A stretch of 64,000 nucleotides of DNA. Origin: Actinomycetes bacterium (lineage in GTDB: Bacteria > Actinomycetota > Acidimicrobiia > Acidimicrobiales > RAAP-2). The number at the start of each line of letters is the position of its first letter. Position 1 is the first letter of the stretch. A program made the translations under genes and the position numbers. The notes beneath the pieces are model-generated. The model saw nothing but the letters and a program-made list of their open reading frames with translations, did no database searches and was not told the DNA's origin. The stretch covers positions 1 to 64,000 of the forward strand of contig JAKANY010000010.1 of the NCBI GenBank assembly GCA_021823525.1, written 5' to 3'. Below are positions 17,055 to 25,532 of this stretch, in pieces.

Positions 17055-18383
17055 TCAGGTGTCGTGGCGCGATGTCAGGCCCAGCGCCGCTGCTCGGGCC
17101 TCGGCAACGACGTACAGGCTTCCGGCGACGACCACCAGGTCCTGGTCGCCGGCGCTGGCGCGCGCGGCCGCCAGCGCGGACGCGGTGCTGGGGTGCGGCG
17201 TCGCCGCGCCGCCGTGGCGACGCACCGCCGCGACGACCTCGTCGACGGGCACCGCCCGCGGCGACACCGGAGCGCAGCAGTGGAACGCGTCGAAGCCGTA
17301 GCGCACCAATGGCTCGACCATCTCGTCGAGGTCCCGACCGCGCAGCATGCCCAGCACGCAGTGCCGTCGACCCGCCACGACGAACGCGTCCTCGAGGCTC
17401 GCGACGAGGTTGGCGATGCCCGCCGGGTTGTGGGCGCCGTCGACCAGGACGGTGGGTTGCAGGGCCACCACCTCCAGGCGCCCGGGCATCCGCGCGGCGC
17501 CCAGCGTGCGACGCACGACGTCCTCGCCGAGCGCCCGGGCGAGGAACGCCTCGGCCGCGACGACCGCAGTCGTCGCGTTGGCGCCCTGGTGGATGCCGTG
17601 CAGGCTCAGCCCGACGTCCTCGTAGAGCGCGAAGGGTGTGCGCATGGAGATCCGTCGCCCCCCCAGGGCCAGATCGTTGGCCGACACGTCGAAGTCACGG
17701 CCCACGAACCACCCGTCCGCGCCGATCCTCTCGATGCGCTCACGGGCGATGGACACGACGATGGCGTTGGTCGTCCCCACGATCGCGCGGCCGCCCGCCC
17801 GGAAGATGCCCACCTTGTCGCGAGCGATGTCGCCGACGGTCGGTCCCAGAACCTGCGTGTGGTCGAGGTCCACGTTGGTCAGGACCGCCACGCTCGAGTC
17901 GATCACGTTGGTCGCGTCCCACGTTCCGCCAAGCCCCACCTCGATCACCGCGACGTCGACGCCCTCGTCGGAGAAGTGCAGCAGGGCCGCCGCGGTGAGG
18001 ATCTCGAAACGCGTCAGCACGATCCCGGTGACCGACTCCACGTCGGCCAGCCGCGAGAGAACGACGGTGAGGTCGACGTCGTCGATGGGTGCCGCGTTGA
18101 TCGCGATGCGCTCGTTCAAGCCGTGGAGGTCCGGGCTGGTGTACAGCCCCACGCGCAGGCCCGTTCGCTGGAGCAGCGCCGCGATGAGCGTGGTCGTGCT
18201 CCCCTTGCCGTTGGTCCCCGTGACGTGGATGGTCGGATAGTCGTGGTGCGGGTCGGCCAGGTACGCCAGGGTGTCGGCCACCGGCTGCAGCGTGGGGGGC
18301 GTCCGACGCGGGCGTGTCAGGCGCTCGAAGTCCACGTGGGACTCGAGCCACGAGAGCGCCGTGTCGTAGGTTTCGAAGCGCAC
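17055..18383 (-). CDS. folC: Folylpolyglutamate synthase / dihydrofolate synthase
   Basis: A 442-residue Mur-ligase-fold FolC, which adds glutamates to folates and may also make dihydrofolate from dihydropteroate. The ATP loop is HVTGTNGKGSTTT (about 53-65), followed by TSPDLHGLNERI (omega loop), EVGLGGTWDATN and VDGAHNPAGI. The GTG start abuts the clpX stop with no gap, so the two are probably coupled; ndk follows. Confidence 0.94.
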   Translation of the reverse strand: MRFETYDTALSWLESHVDFERLTRPRRTPPTLQPVADTLAYLADPHHDYPTIHVTGTNGKGSTTTLIAALLQRTGLRVGLYTSPDLHGLNERIAINAAPIDDVDLTVVLSRLADVESVTGIVLTRFEILTAAALLHFSDEGVDVAVIEVGLGGTWDATNVIDSSVAVLTNVDLDHTQVLGPTVGDIARDKVGIFRAGGRAIVGTTNAIVVSIARERIERIGADGWFVGRDFDVSANDLALGGRRISMRTPFALYEDVGLSLHGIHQGANATTAVVAAEAFLARALGEDVVRRTLGAARMPGRLEVVALQPTVLVDGAHNPAGIANLVASLEDAFVVAGRRHCVLGMLRGRDLDEMVEPLVRYGFDAFHCCAPVSPRAVPVDEVVAAVRRHGGAATPHPSTASALAAARASAGDQDLVVVAGSLYVVAEARAAALGLTSRHDT

Positions 18384-19640
18384 TCAGCTGGCGCGTCGCG
18401 CGCGCGGCGCCTTGCGCAACTCGTACTGGGGCTCCTCCTCGCCGAGGACCGACTGCGCGGTCACCACGCAGCGAACCACGTCGGAACGTCCCGGCACGTC
18501 GTACATCGTCTCAAGCAGGACCTGCTCGAGGATCGAGCGCAGGCCCCGAGCGCCCGTCCCACGCTGGAGGGCCTGGTCGGCGATCGCCTCGAGGGACGCG
18601 GGCTCGAAGACCAGCTCGACGCCGTCGATGGCCAGGACCTGCTGGAACTGTTTGACCAGGGAGTTGCGCGGCTCGGTCAGGACGTCCATCAGCATCGCGC
18701 GGTCGAGTTGGTGCACTGAGCCGATCACGGGGAGCCGGCCGATGAACTCGGGAATCAGTCCGAACTTGACCAGGTCCTCGGGCAGGACGTGACGGAAGAT
18801 CTCGATGTCCCCTGCGCGCTTGAGCTCGATGGGCGAGTTGAAGCCGATGGACTTCTTGCCCAGTCGGCGCTCGATGATGGCCTCGAGGCCGTCGAACGCG
18901 CCACCACACACGAACAGGATGTTCGAGGTGTCGATCGAGATGAACTCCTGGTGCGGGTGCTTGCGCCCGCCCTGTGGCGGCACGTTGGCGACCGTCCCCT
19001 CCAGGATCTTGAGCAGCGCCTGCTGGACCCCCTCGCCCGAGACGTCGCGCGTGATTGAGGCGTTGTCGCTCTTGCGGGCGATCTTGTCGATCTCGTCGAT
19101 GTAGATGATGCCTCGCTCGGCGCGCTTGACGTCGAAGTCGGCCGCCGCGAGCAACTTGAGCAGGATGTTCTCGACGTCCTCACCCACGTAGCCGGCCTCG
19201 GTCAGAGCCGTCGCGTCGGCGATGGCGAACGGCACGTTGAGCATCCGCGCCAGCGTCTGGGCCAGAAACGTCTTACCGCAGCCCGTCGGTCCCAGCAGCA
19301 GCACATTGGACTTGGCGACCTCGACGTCGCTGTCGTGCAGGGGGCCCGACTGGATCCTCTTGTAGTGGTTGTAGACCGCCACCGCCAGGATCTTCTTGGC
19401 CTCGGACTGACCCACGACGAAGTCGTCGAGGAACGAGGAGATCTCGCGAGGCGTGGGGACGTCCTCGATGACGAACTCGGGCCGGTCGCCGAACTCGTCG
19501 GCGATGATGTCGTTGCACTGGTCGATGCACTCATCGCAGATGTAGACGCTGGGTCCCGCGATGAGCTTCTTGACCTGCTTTTGACCTTTGGCGCAGAAGC
19601 TGCACTTGATGAGGTCGTTGTCCTCGCCAAACTTCGCCAC
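18384..19640 (-). CDS. clpX: ClpX ATPase subunit of ClpXP
   Basis: The 418-residue AAA+ unfoldase that feeds tagged proteins to ClpP. The N-terminal zinc-binding domain has Cys13/16/35/38 (CSFC...CDEC), Walker A is GPTGCGKT, Walker [10 protein letters not shown], and pore loops and the IGF-type loop (KKSIGFNSP) that docks ClpP are present. GTG 19640 is chosen because GGAGGG precedes it and the zinc domain begins directly; an upstream in-frame ATG at 19673 coincides with the likely -10 box. It lies 67 bases after clpP. Confidence 0.98.
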   Translation of the reverse strand: MAKFGEDNDLIKCSFCAKGQKQVKKLIAGPSVYICDECIDQCNDIIADEFGDRPEFVIEDVPTPREISSFLDDFVVGQSEAKKILAVAVYNHYKRIQSGPLHDSDVEVAKSNVLLLGPTGCGKTFLAQTLARMLNVPFAIADATALTEAGYVGEDVENILLKLLAAADFDVKRAERGIIYIDEIDKIARKSDNASITRDVSGEGVQQALLKILEGTVANVPPQGGRKHPHQEFISIDTSNILFVCGGAFDGLEAIIERRLGKKSIGFNSPIELKRAGDIEIFRHVLPEDLVKFGLIPEFIGRLPVIGSVHQLDRAMLMDVLTEPRNSLVKQFQQVLAIDGVELVFEPASLEAIADQALQRGTGARGLRSILEQVLLETMYDVPGRSDVVRCVVTAQSVLGEEEPQYELRKAPRARRAS

Positions 19641-19671
19641 GCCTACCCTCCGAACCGAGCGGACCCGAACC

Positions 19672-19677
19672 ATCCTA
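19672..19677 (-). promoter_or_regulatory. Candidate -10 box of clpX
   Basis: TAGGAT in the clpP-clpX gap on the minus strand. Predicted leader about 25-30 bases, consistent with the GGAGGG ribosome site before clpX. Confidence 0.45.
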
Positions 19678-19707
19678 AGAGACTGCGACCCCCGGCGCGG
19701 GCATCTC

Positions 19708-20310
19708 CTAGCGCGAGGCGATGACCTCGTCGATCAGGCCGTACTCGACGGCCTCGTCCGCCCCCATGATGAAGTCCCGGTCGGTGTCGCGAAGGATCCG
19801 ATCGATCTCCTGACCAGTGTCCGACGCGAGCATCTCGTTGAGCATGTCCTTCATGCGCAGGATCTCGCGCGCCTGGATCTCGATGTCCGAGGCCTGTCCG
19901 CCCACGCCCCCCCAAGGCTGGTGGAGCAGGACGCGCGCGTGGGGCAGCGCGTAGCGCTTGCCCCGCGCCCCCGCCGCGAGCAGGACGGCCGCGGCCGACG
20001 CCGCCTGCCCGAAGCAGAAGGTCGACACGTCGGGCTTGATGTACTTCATCGTGTCGTAGATCGCCAGCAGGCCGGTGATGTCCCCGCCCGGCGAGTTGAT
20101 GTAGAGGTTGATGTCCTTCTCGGGATCCTCGGATTCCAAGAAGAGCATCTGCGCGCACACCAAGTTCGCCACGGTGTCGTCGATGGGCGTGCCCAGGAAG
20201 ATGATGCGCTCGCGCAGCAGTCGGCTGTACAGGTCGTAGGCGCGCTCGCCCCGGTTCGAGGACTCGACGACAGTCGGGACGAGGTAGTTCTGAACTCGAT
20301 GCTCGTGCAC
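19708..20310 (-). CDS. clpP: ClpP protease proteolytic subunit
   Basis: A 200-residue ClpP serine protease ring subunit. The active-site Ser is in [15 protein letters not shown], the His in [12 protein letters not shown], and the Asp follows in the RDTDRDFIM region; [12 protein letters not shown] is the conserved N-terminal motif. Two GTG starts are possible (20319, 20310); 20310 gives the usual short propeptide. It follows trigger factor by 10 bases and precedes clpX, the common tig-clpP-clpX order. Actinobacteria often have two clpP copies in tandem; only one is here. Confidence 0.97.
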   Translation of the reverse strand: MHEHRVQNYLVPTVVESSNRGERAYDLYSRLLRERIIFLGTPIDDTVANLVCAQMLFLESEDPEKDINLYINSPGGDITGLLAIYDTMKYIKPDVSTFCFGQAASAAAVLLAAGARGKRYALPHARVLLHQPWGGVGGQASDIEIQAREILRMKDMLNEMLASDTGQEIDRILRDTDRDFIMGADEAVEYGLIDEVIASR

Positions 20311-20320
20311 GGGGCCCACC

Positions 20321-21646
20321 CTACGCGTCAGTGGGCTCATCGCCATCGTCCAGGCGCGCCAGGTCGATGATGACACCTTCGGGATCGACGTACGTCACGT
20401 GCTCCCGCAGCCACTGGACGGCCTTGTTCTTGGACACCTCGGCCCGGAACGCACCGGTGCGGCCCGACTCGCTCAGGTCACGGCGCAACGCCTCGGCGGG
20501 CGTGGCCATGGCCGCGGCCGTCGAGGCCAGCTCCTCGTCGACCTCCTCGTCGGTCGCCGCCAGCCCCTCGGCGCGCACCAGCGCGCGCAGGGCCAGGTCG
20601 ATGCGCACCGCTCGCGCCGCCTCCTCGCGCAGCGCGGCCAGTAGGCCGTCGGGCGTCTGGTTGGTCGCACGCAGGAAGTCGGCCAGTTCGATCTTCTGGT
20701 CGGCGAGCCGGTGACCGAGATCGTGGAGGCGCTCGTTGGTCTCGCGGGTCACCAGGACCTCGGGCACCACCTCCGGGTTGACCAGCTCTCCCAGGCGCAC
20801 CAAGGCAGCGTCGCGCTCGGCGAGGCGCGTCTCGAGGATCTTGCGCCGGCGTACCTGGAGCAGCAGTCCATCGCGCATCTCCTCGACCGAGGACCACTCG
20901 GTGTTGTCCTGGACCCACGCATCGGTGAGGTCCGGCATGATGCGTTCGTTCACCTGTCCCAGGTGCACCTGGTAGGTGCCCACGCCCGACTCGGCCGCAC
21001 CGGGCAGCGTCAGGTCCTCGCCCGCCCGCAGCCCCAGCAGCAGCTCGTCGGCCCCCGGCGCCAAGGCGTTGGACCCCACGGTGTACATGTAGTCGCTCAC
21101 GCTCAGCGGCTCGCCCCCGTCGGCTCGCTCGGCGCGCAGGTCCAGGCTCACCACGTCTCCGGTCACGATGGGTCGGTCCACGGCTCCCAGCGTGGCGTCG
21201 GTCTCGCGGTAGCGGTCGATCAGGGCATCGATCTCGGCGTCGGTGACGTGGGGCGACGGGAGCGTGACCGACAGCGCGCCGTACCCCTCGAGAGCAGGCT
21301 CGGGACGCACCTCGACGTCGACTTCGAAGGTCACCGGCCCGTCGTCCTCACCACGCACCACGGTGACGTCGGGCTCGCTGATGGGGTCGATGCCCGTCTC
21401 GTCGACGGCCCGCGCGTAGAAGGCCGGGATCGCCTCGCGAATCGCCTCACTGCGCAGCACCGCCGGGCCCCCGAGGTGGGCCACGAGCACACTCTTGGGC
21501 ACCTTGCCCTTGCGAAAGCCCTTGACGTTGACCTGCGAGGCCAGCGAGACCGCCGCGCGCTCGATGGCGTCGGCGACCTCGGACTCCTCGAGGTCGACCA
21601 CGACCTTGACGCGACTGCTCTCCTGGCCCGAAATGGTTGCCTGCAT
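20321..21646 (-). CDS. tig: Trigger factor
   Basis: The 441-residue ribosome-bound chaperone. The N-terminal ribosome-binding domain shows [16 protein letters not shown]; a peptidyl-prolyl isomerase domain (about 150-245) and a long helical C-terminal domain follow. The PPIase part is divergent ([19 protein letters not shown]) and isomerase activity may be weak. First gene of tig-clpP-clpX-folC-ndk. TAGGCT stands ten bases before the ATG with no Shine-Dalgarno. Confidence 0.95.
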   Translation of the reverse strand: MQATISGQESSRVKVVVDLEESEVADAIERAAVSLASQVNVKGFRKGKVPKSVLVAHLGGPAVLRSEAIREAIPAFYARAVDETGIDPISEPDVTVVRGEDDGPVTFEVDVEVRPEPALEGYGALSVTLPSPHVTDAEIDALIDRYRETDATLGAVDRPIVTGDVVSLDLRAERADGGEPLSVSDYMYTVGSNALAPGADELLLGLRAGEDLTLPGAAESGVGTYQVHLGQVNERIMPDLTDAWVQDNTEWSSVEEMRDGLLLQVRRRKILETRLAERDAALVRLGELVNPEVVPEVLVTRETNERLHDLGHRLADQKIELADFLRATNQTPDGLLAALREEAARAVRIDLALRALVRAEGLAATDEEVDEELASTAAAMATPAEALRRDLSESGRTGAFRAEVSKNKAVQWLREHVTYVDPEGVIIDLARLDDGDEPTDA

Positions 21647-21656
21647 AGGACCGCCC

Positions 21657-21662
21657 AGCCTA
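21657..21662 (-). promoter_or_regulatory. -10 box of tig (leaderless type)
   Basis: TAGGCT on the minus strand, ten bases before the trigger factor ATG. Confidence 0.5.
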
Positions 21663-21680
21663 CCGGACCGGCCCCGACGC

Positions 21681-22493
21681 TCAGATCATCACGCAGAGGG
21701 CGTCGGCGAAGGCGGCCACCGTCGCCGGCTCGCCGCGCACCTCGGTCGCGGAGGCCGCCAGCCAGGCCTCGCCCGTGATGCGCCCCGCGGCCCGACGCCA
21801 GAAGAGGGCCACCGGCGTGGTGATCTCCAGGTCGGCGGGCTGGTCGAGCGCGCCCACGGGCTCGCCGCGGCCCTCGCGCACGCGCACGAGCACCGTTCGC
21901 CCGAGCCGGCCCACCAGGTTCATCTGGAAGGTGAAGCCGTCGGCAGCGCCCAGACGCCGACCCACGATGTAGGGCAGCGCCGCCTCGAACCGGTTGACGA
22001 CGACCTGCTCGCCGATCCCGTGGTCGTCGTCGGGCTCGAGCAGCGCGTCGCGCAGGTCCTGCAGGTGGATCCACGCATCGAGGATGCGCGTCTCCTGGAA
22101 CCGGTGGTACGGGCGCTCGCCCTCGGGACTCCATCCCACGCGCTCCCACTCCTCGTCGCTGAGCGCGCGCAGGCGCGCGAGCGAGCGCCCAGTCGCTTCG
22201 CCGAAGCGCGCGAGCATCTCGCGTCCCGGGACCGATCGCCCCGCCTGGACGTAGGCCTCGTTGAAGCGACCGACGTCGTTGCGGACGTAGTCGGGGAACG
22301 ATCCTTGGAACGGGGGCACGGGCGCGCCGCCCAGGAACTCCTCGAATCCGGTCAGGTGGCTGAGGATGTCCCGCACGCTCCACCCCGGGCAGGGCGTCGG
22401 CCGCTGGTAGTCCTCCTCGGGATGCGGGGCCAGGAGTGACGCGATCGACGACCACGTCTGGTCCAGCCCGTCGATGATCCACTGGTAATCCAT
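21681..22493 (-). CDS. Maleylpyruvate isomerase-like mycothiol-dependent protein
   Basis: A 270-residue member of the DinB-like MDMPI N-terminal family (actinobacterial TIGR03083 type). The metal-site pattern PCPGWSVRDILSHLTGFEEFL near residue 50 and a second His in ILDAWIHLQDLRDAL fit the family; the C-terminal part resembles the SCP2-like domain often fused to it. Family members use mycothiol or act as uncharacterised metal proteins; the substrate here is unknown. ATG 22493 is chosen because GGGGAG lies five bases upstream and the conserved region begins there. It is 34 bases upstream of tig on the same strand. Confidence 0.75.
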   Translation of the reverse strand: MDYQWIIDGLDQTWSSIASLLAPHPEEDYQRPTPCPGWSVRDILSHLTGFEEFLGGAPVPPFQGSFPDYVRNDVGRFNEAYVQAGRSVPGREMLARFGEATGRSLARLRALSDEEWERVGWSPEGERPYHRFQETRILDAWIHLQDLRDALLEPDDDHGIGEQVVVNRFEAALPYIVGRRLGAADGFTFQMNLVGRLGRTVLVRVREGRGEPVGALDQPADLEITTPVALFWRRAAGRITGEAWLAASATEVRGEPATVAAFADALCVMI

Positions 22494-22542
22494 CACGTCT
22501 CCCCGGTCGCCCCCGCCCGCACCCTGTGCCACGATGGTACGA

Positions 22543-22617
22543 CGGGAAGTAGCGCAGCTTGGTTAGCGCGCCTGGTTTGGGACCAGGAGGTCGCGGGTTC
22601 AAATCCCGCCTTCCCGA
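22543..22617 (+). tRNA. tRNA-Pro (UGG)
   Basis: Full cloverleaf: acceptor CGGGAAG/CTTCCCG, D arm GCGC, anticodon stem CCTGG/CCAGG with loop TTTGGGA (anticodon TGG), T arm GCGGG-TTCAAAT-CCCGC, discriminator A. CCA is not encoded. CCCTGTGCCA upstream (22522-22531) is repeated before tRNA-His. Confidence 0.97.
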
Positions 22618-22752
22618 CCGCGCACTGGTGGTGAGCACGGCTGGCCGTCCTCGGTGCTGCGCGCACCGCCTCGGTGTGCGCGTCGAGCCAGGTGCCGACC
22701 CGCCCCTCCCCGTCGGCCCGCGGCGTCGCCCCGCGCGCCCCGAACCGCGTCG

Positions 22753-22826
22753 CGCCCCCGGCAGGAGTCGAACCCGCAACCTGACGGGTAGAAGCCGTCT
22801 GCTCTATCCAGTTGAGCTACGGGGGC
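22753..22826 (-). tRNA. tRNA-Arg (UCU)
   Basis: Acceptor GCCCCCG/CGGGGGC, D arm GCTC/GAGC, anticodon stem GACGG/CCGTC with loop CTTCTAC (anticodon TCT), T arm GCGGG-TTCGACT-CCTGC with one G-U pair, discriminator G; no encoded CCA. TACGCT lies exactly six bases before the mature 5' end, so transcription may start at the first base of the tRNA. Confidence 0.97.
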
Positions 22827-22832
22827 CCTAGC

Positions 22833-22838
22833 AGCGTA
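22833..22838 (-). promoter_or_regulatory. -10 box of tRNA-Arg
   Basis: TACGCT six bases upstream of the mature 5' end of tRNA-Arg. Confidence 0.55.
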
Positions 22839-22892
22839 CCGATCGCCGGGCCGCTTCGCGAGGCCACCCCCTGTGCCATACTGGAACGGCTT

Positions 22893-22967
22893 GGTGGGCG
22901 TAGCTCAGTTGGCTAGAGCGCCAGGTTGTGGTCCTGGAGGTCGCGGGTTCGACCCCCGTCGCTCACC
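22893..22967 (+). tRNA. tRNA-His (GUG)
   Basis: Acceptor GTGGGCG/CGCTCAC with an encoded extra G at 22893 (G-1) facing discriminator C, the hallmark of tRNA-His. Anticodon stem CCAGG/CCTGG, loop TTGTGGT (anticodon GTG), T arm GCGGG-TTCGACC-CCCGT. CCA is not encoded. Confidence 0.97.
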
Positions 22968-22982
22968 CCGTTGCACCCGACC

Positions 22983-23015
22983 GGTCCTGCCGGGCGCTCG
23001 ACGCCCGGCAGGACC
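22983..23015 (+). terminator. Strong hairpin after tRNA-His, before the ALDH ribosome site
   Basis: Perfect 14-base arms GGTCCTGCCGGGCG (22983-22996) and CGCCCGGCAGGACC (23002-23015) around CTCGA. There is no T run. It may end tRNA-His transcription, or, lying only four bases before the GGAGG of the aldehyde dehydrogenase gene, influence its translation. Confidence 0.5.
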
Positions 23016-23028
23016 TCACGGAGGATCC

Positions 23029-24483
23029 ATGGACGACTACCGAGCCATCTACGTCGACGGGTCGTGGCGCGAGGTCGCCTCGGCTGAGCGGCTGACGGTC
23101 ACCGACTCGTCGACCGGCGAGGCGCTCGCCACCATCCCGGTCGCCACCGACGACGACGTGCGCGCCGCAGTGCGCGCGGCGTCCGACGCGTTCGACCCGT
23201 GGGCCGCCACGTCCGTCGAGGAGCGCGCGCGCCTGCTGCGCGCGACCGCCCGCGTGCTCGAGGAGCGCCGCGACGCTCTGGCCACCACCATCGCGCGCGA
23301 GGTGGGCATGCCCCGCCGACTGGCCGACACGATCCAAGTGGGTCTGCCGATCACGACGTTCGCCGACGCCGCCTCGCAGGCCACCAGCCTCGCCTGGGTC
23401 CTGGAGGTCGGGAACTCCACGGTGCACCGCGAGCCCGTCGGTGTCGTCGCCGCCATCACGCCCTGGAACTACCCGCTGCACCAAGTCGCCAACAAGCTGG
23501 CCGCCGCGCTGGCCGCAGGGTGCACGATCATCCTCAAGCCCAGCGAGGTCGCGCCCCTCAGCGCCTTCGCCCTCTTCGACGTCTTCGACCACGTGGGCTT
23601 CCCGGCGGGCGTCGTCAACCTCGTAACGGGTCCCGGGCCCACCACGGGCGAGACCCTCGTGCGCGACGCCCGCGTGGGGATGGTCTCCTTCACCGGGTCC
23701 ACGCGCGCCGGGCGCCGGGTCATTGAGCTCGCGGCCGGGAGCGTCAAGCGCGTCGCGCTCGAGCTGGGTGGCAAGTCCGCCAACATCCTGTTGCGCGGGG
23801 CCGACCTGGACCGAGCCATTCCCGATGCCCTGTTCAAGTGCTTCTTGAACTCGGGGCAGACCTGCTCGGCCCTGACGCGTCTGCTCGTACCCGCCGAGCA
23901 GCTCGCCGAGGTTGAGGCGCGCGCCCTCGCCGCCGTCCCGCGCTTTGCGCCGGGGCCCGCGCTCGGGGACGGCGTGATCCTGGGTCCCCTCGTGAGCGCC
24001 GAGCAACGCGAGCGGGTGCGCGCCTACATCCGTCAGGGCATCGCCGAGGGCGCCCGCCTGCTGTGCGGCGGCCCCGAGTCACCCGCCGGGCTGGAACAGG
24101 GATTCTTCGTCGAGCCCACGATCTTCAGTGACGTGCACAACGACATGGTGATCGCGCGCGAGGAGATCTTCGGCCCGGTGCTCGTGATCATCCCCTACGA
24201 CTCGCTCGACGACGCCGTACGCATCGCCAACGACTCGGACTACGGGCTCGCGGGTGGCGTCTGGGCGGCGACCGACGACGAGGCCTTCGCGGTGGCGCGC
24301 CGGCTCCGCACCGGGCAGGTGGAGATCAACGGCGGCGCCTTCAATCCGCTGGCGCCCTTCGGGGGCTACAAGGGCTCGGGCCTGGGTCGCGAGCTGGGTC
24401 GCTGGGGCATCGAGGAGTTCCTGGAGACCAAGGCCATTCAGCACCCCGAGGTGGTGGACGATAGACTCGGCTCGCGCCGGTAG
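23029..24483 (+). CDS. NAD(P)-dependent aldehyde dehydrogenase family protein
   Basis: A 484-residue aldehyde dehydrogenase oxidising an aldehyde to the acid with NAD(P). The oxyanion Asn is in TPWNYPLHQ, the cofactor Lys in LKPSEVAPLS, the general base Glu in ALELGGKSAN and the catalytic Cys in NSGQTCSALTRL; C-terminal FGPVLVI and GGYKGSGLGRELG are also typical. Substrate unknown. ATG 23029 follows GGAGG by four bases. Its stop TAG (24481-24483) is made by bases 8-10 of tRNA-Lys, and the last ten bases of the gene are tRNA sequence. Confidence 0.93.
   Translation: MDDYRAIYVDGSWREVASAERLTVTDSSTGEALATIPVATDDDVRAAVRAASDAFDPWAATSVEERARLLRATARVLEERRDALATTIAREVGMPRRLADTIQVGLPITTFADAASQATSLAWVLEVGNSTVHREPVGVVAAITPWNYPLHQVANKLAAALAAGCTIILKPSEVAPLSAFALFDVFDHVGFPAGVVNLVTGPGPTTGETLVRDARVGMVSFTGSTRAGRRVIELAAGSVKRVALELGGKSANILLRGADLDRAIPDALFKCFLNSGQTCSALTRLLVPAEQLAEVEARALAAVPRFAPGPALGDGVILGPLVSAEQRERVRAYIRQGIAEGARLLCGGPESPAGLEQGFFVEPTIFSDVHNDMVIAREEIFGPVLVIIPYDSLDDAVRIANDSDYGLAGGVWAATDDEAFAVARRLRTGQVEINGGAFNPLAPFGGYKGSGLGRELGRWGIEEFLETKAIQHPEVVDDRLGSRR
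24462..24467 (+). promoter_or_regulatory. -10 box of tRNA-Lys inside the ALDH gene
   Basis: TAGACT exactly six bases before the mature 5' end of tRNA-Lys, within the final codons of the aldehyde dehydrogenase gene. Confidence 0.55.
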
Positions 24484-24549
24484 CTCAATTGGCAGAGCAT
24501 TTGACTCTTAATCAACAGGTTCCGGGTTCAAGTCCCGGCCGGCGCACCA
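24474..24549 (+). tRNA. tRNA-Lys (CUU) with encoded CCA
   Basis: Acceptor GCGCCGG/CCGGCGC, D arm GCTC/GAGC, loop CTCTTAA (anticodon CTT), T arm CCGGG-TTCAAGT-CCCGG, discriminator A, then an encoded CCA (24547-24549), the only one among the five tRNAs here. The outermost anticodon-stem pair is a T-C mismatch (24500 with 24516). Its 5' end overlaps the aldehyde dehydrogenase gene. Confidence 0.96.
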
Positions 24550-24595
24550 GGCTGGAGGCGAAGTGGCCTCGTGCGCGAAACGGGCAGGGGGTTCC

Positions 24596-25486
24596 GTGAC
24601 GAACAGCGTGCTGGACGCGATCGGCTCCACGCCCCTGGTCGAGGTGGACGGCATCTTCGTCAAGCTCGAGTACCGCAACCCGTCCGGATCGATCAAGGCA
24701 CGCCTCGCGCACGCCCTCATCGCGCGCGCCGAGCGGGAGGGTGTCCTTCATCCCGGAGACACCATCGTCGAGGCGTCCAGCGGCAACACGGGCAACGCGA
24801 TGTCGATGGTGGCCGCGGTCAAGGGCTACCACATGATCGTGGTGATGCCCGACGGGCTCAGCCACGAGCGAACGGCGATCTCCACGGCCTTCGGGGCCGA
24901 GATCCGCACGGTGGGCACCTTCCACGTGACCGACGCCCTGGCCGAGGCCGAGCGGCTGGGCCAGCTCCCCGGGTACTTCGCCCCTCACCAGTTCTCCTCG
25001 GAGTGGAACGTCGACGAGAACCGCGAGTGGCTCGGACCCGAGATCGTCGCGCAGCTGCCCGACGGACGCCTGCCCGACGCCTTCCTCATGGGCGTGGGCA
25101 CCGGCGGGACGCTCATCGGCGTCGGCCAGCACTTCCGCGAGGTGAATCCCGGCGTCCAGATCGTCGCGCTCGAACCCTCGGAGTCCACGACGATCCAGTG
25201 CGGCGACATCAACCTGCACCGCATCGAGGGCATCTCCGACGGCTTCGTGCCCACGATCTATCAGCGGCACCGCGGGATCGTCGACCGCGTCATCGACGTG
25301 CACAGCGACGACGCGATCGCCGAGATGCGCCGCCTCGCCAGTCACTTCGGCATGCTGGTGGGACCGAGCTCGGGCGCCAACCTCGTGGGAGCCCGTCGCC
25401 TGCGCGACGAGCTCGAGCCGGACGCGACCGTGGTGACGATCTTCGCCGACGAGGGCGAGAAGTACCTCAGCGAGTACTTCGCGTGA
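24596..25486 (+). CDS. Cysteine synthase-like PLP enzyme
   Basis: A 296-residue beta-family PLP enzyme of the cysteine synthase/cystathionine beta-synthase group. The PLP Lys is in NPSGSIKARLAH, the substrate loop is EASSGNTGNAMSM (TSGNTGI in standard CysK), the phosphate loop is GVGTGGTLIGVG, and GPSSGANLVG replaces GISSGAA. The altered loops and the separate genuine cysK at 54.3 kb suggest a paralogue with another nucleophile or O-activated serine/homoserine substrate. GTG 24596 is preceded by CAGGGGG at four bases. It follows tRNA-Lys by 46 bases. Confidence 0.82.
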   Translation: MTNSVLDAIGSTPLVEVDGIFVKLEYRNPSGSIKARLAHALIARAEREGVLHPGDTIVEASSGNTGNAMSMVAAVKGYHMIVVMPDGLSHERTAISTAFGAEIRTVGTFHVTDALAEAERLGQLPGYFAPHQFSSEWNVDENREWLGPEIVAQLPDGRLPDAFLMGVGTGGTLIGVGQHFREVNPGVQIVALEPSESTTIQCGDINLHRIEGISDGFVPTIYQRHRGIVDRVIDVHSDDAIAEMRRLASHFGMLVGPSSGANLVGARRLRDELEPDATVVTIFADEGEKYLSEYFA

Positions 25487-25532
25487 GCCCGCGCCCGGCC
25501 GGGGCGCCCGTCACGACGCCCCGGAGCGAGCG

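Noticed and set aside
22618-22752. Possible mobile element or attachment site at the tRNA cluster
   Set aside because: No integrase, direct repeat of a tRNA 3' end or phage-like gene is present near the four tRNAs.
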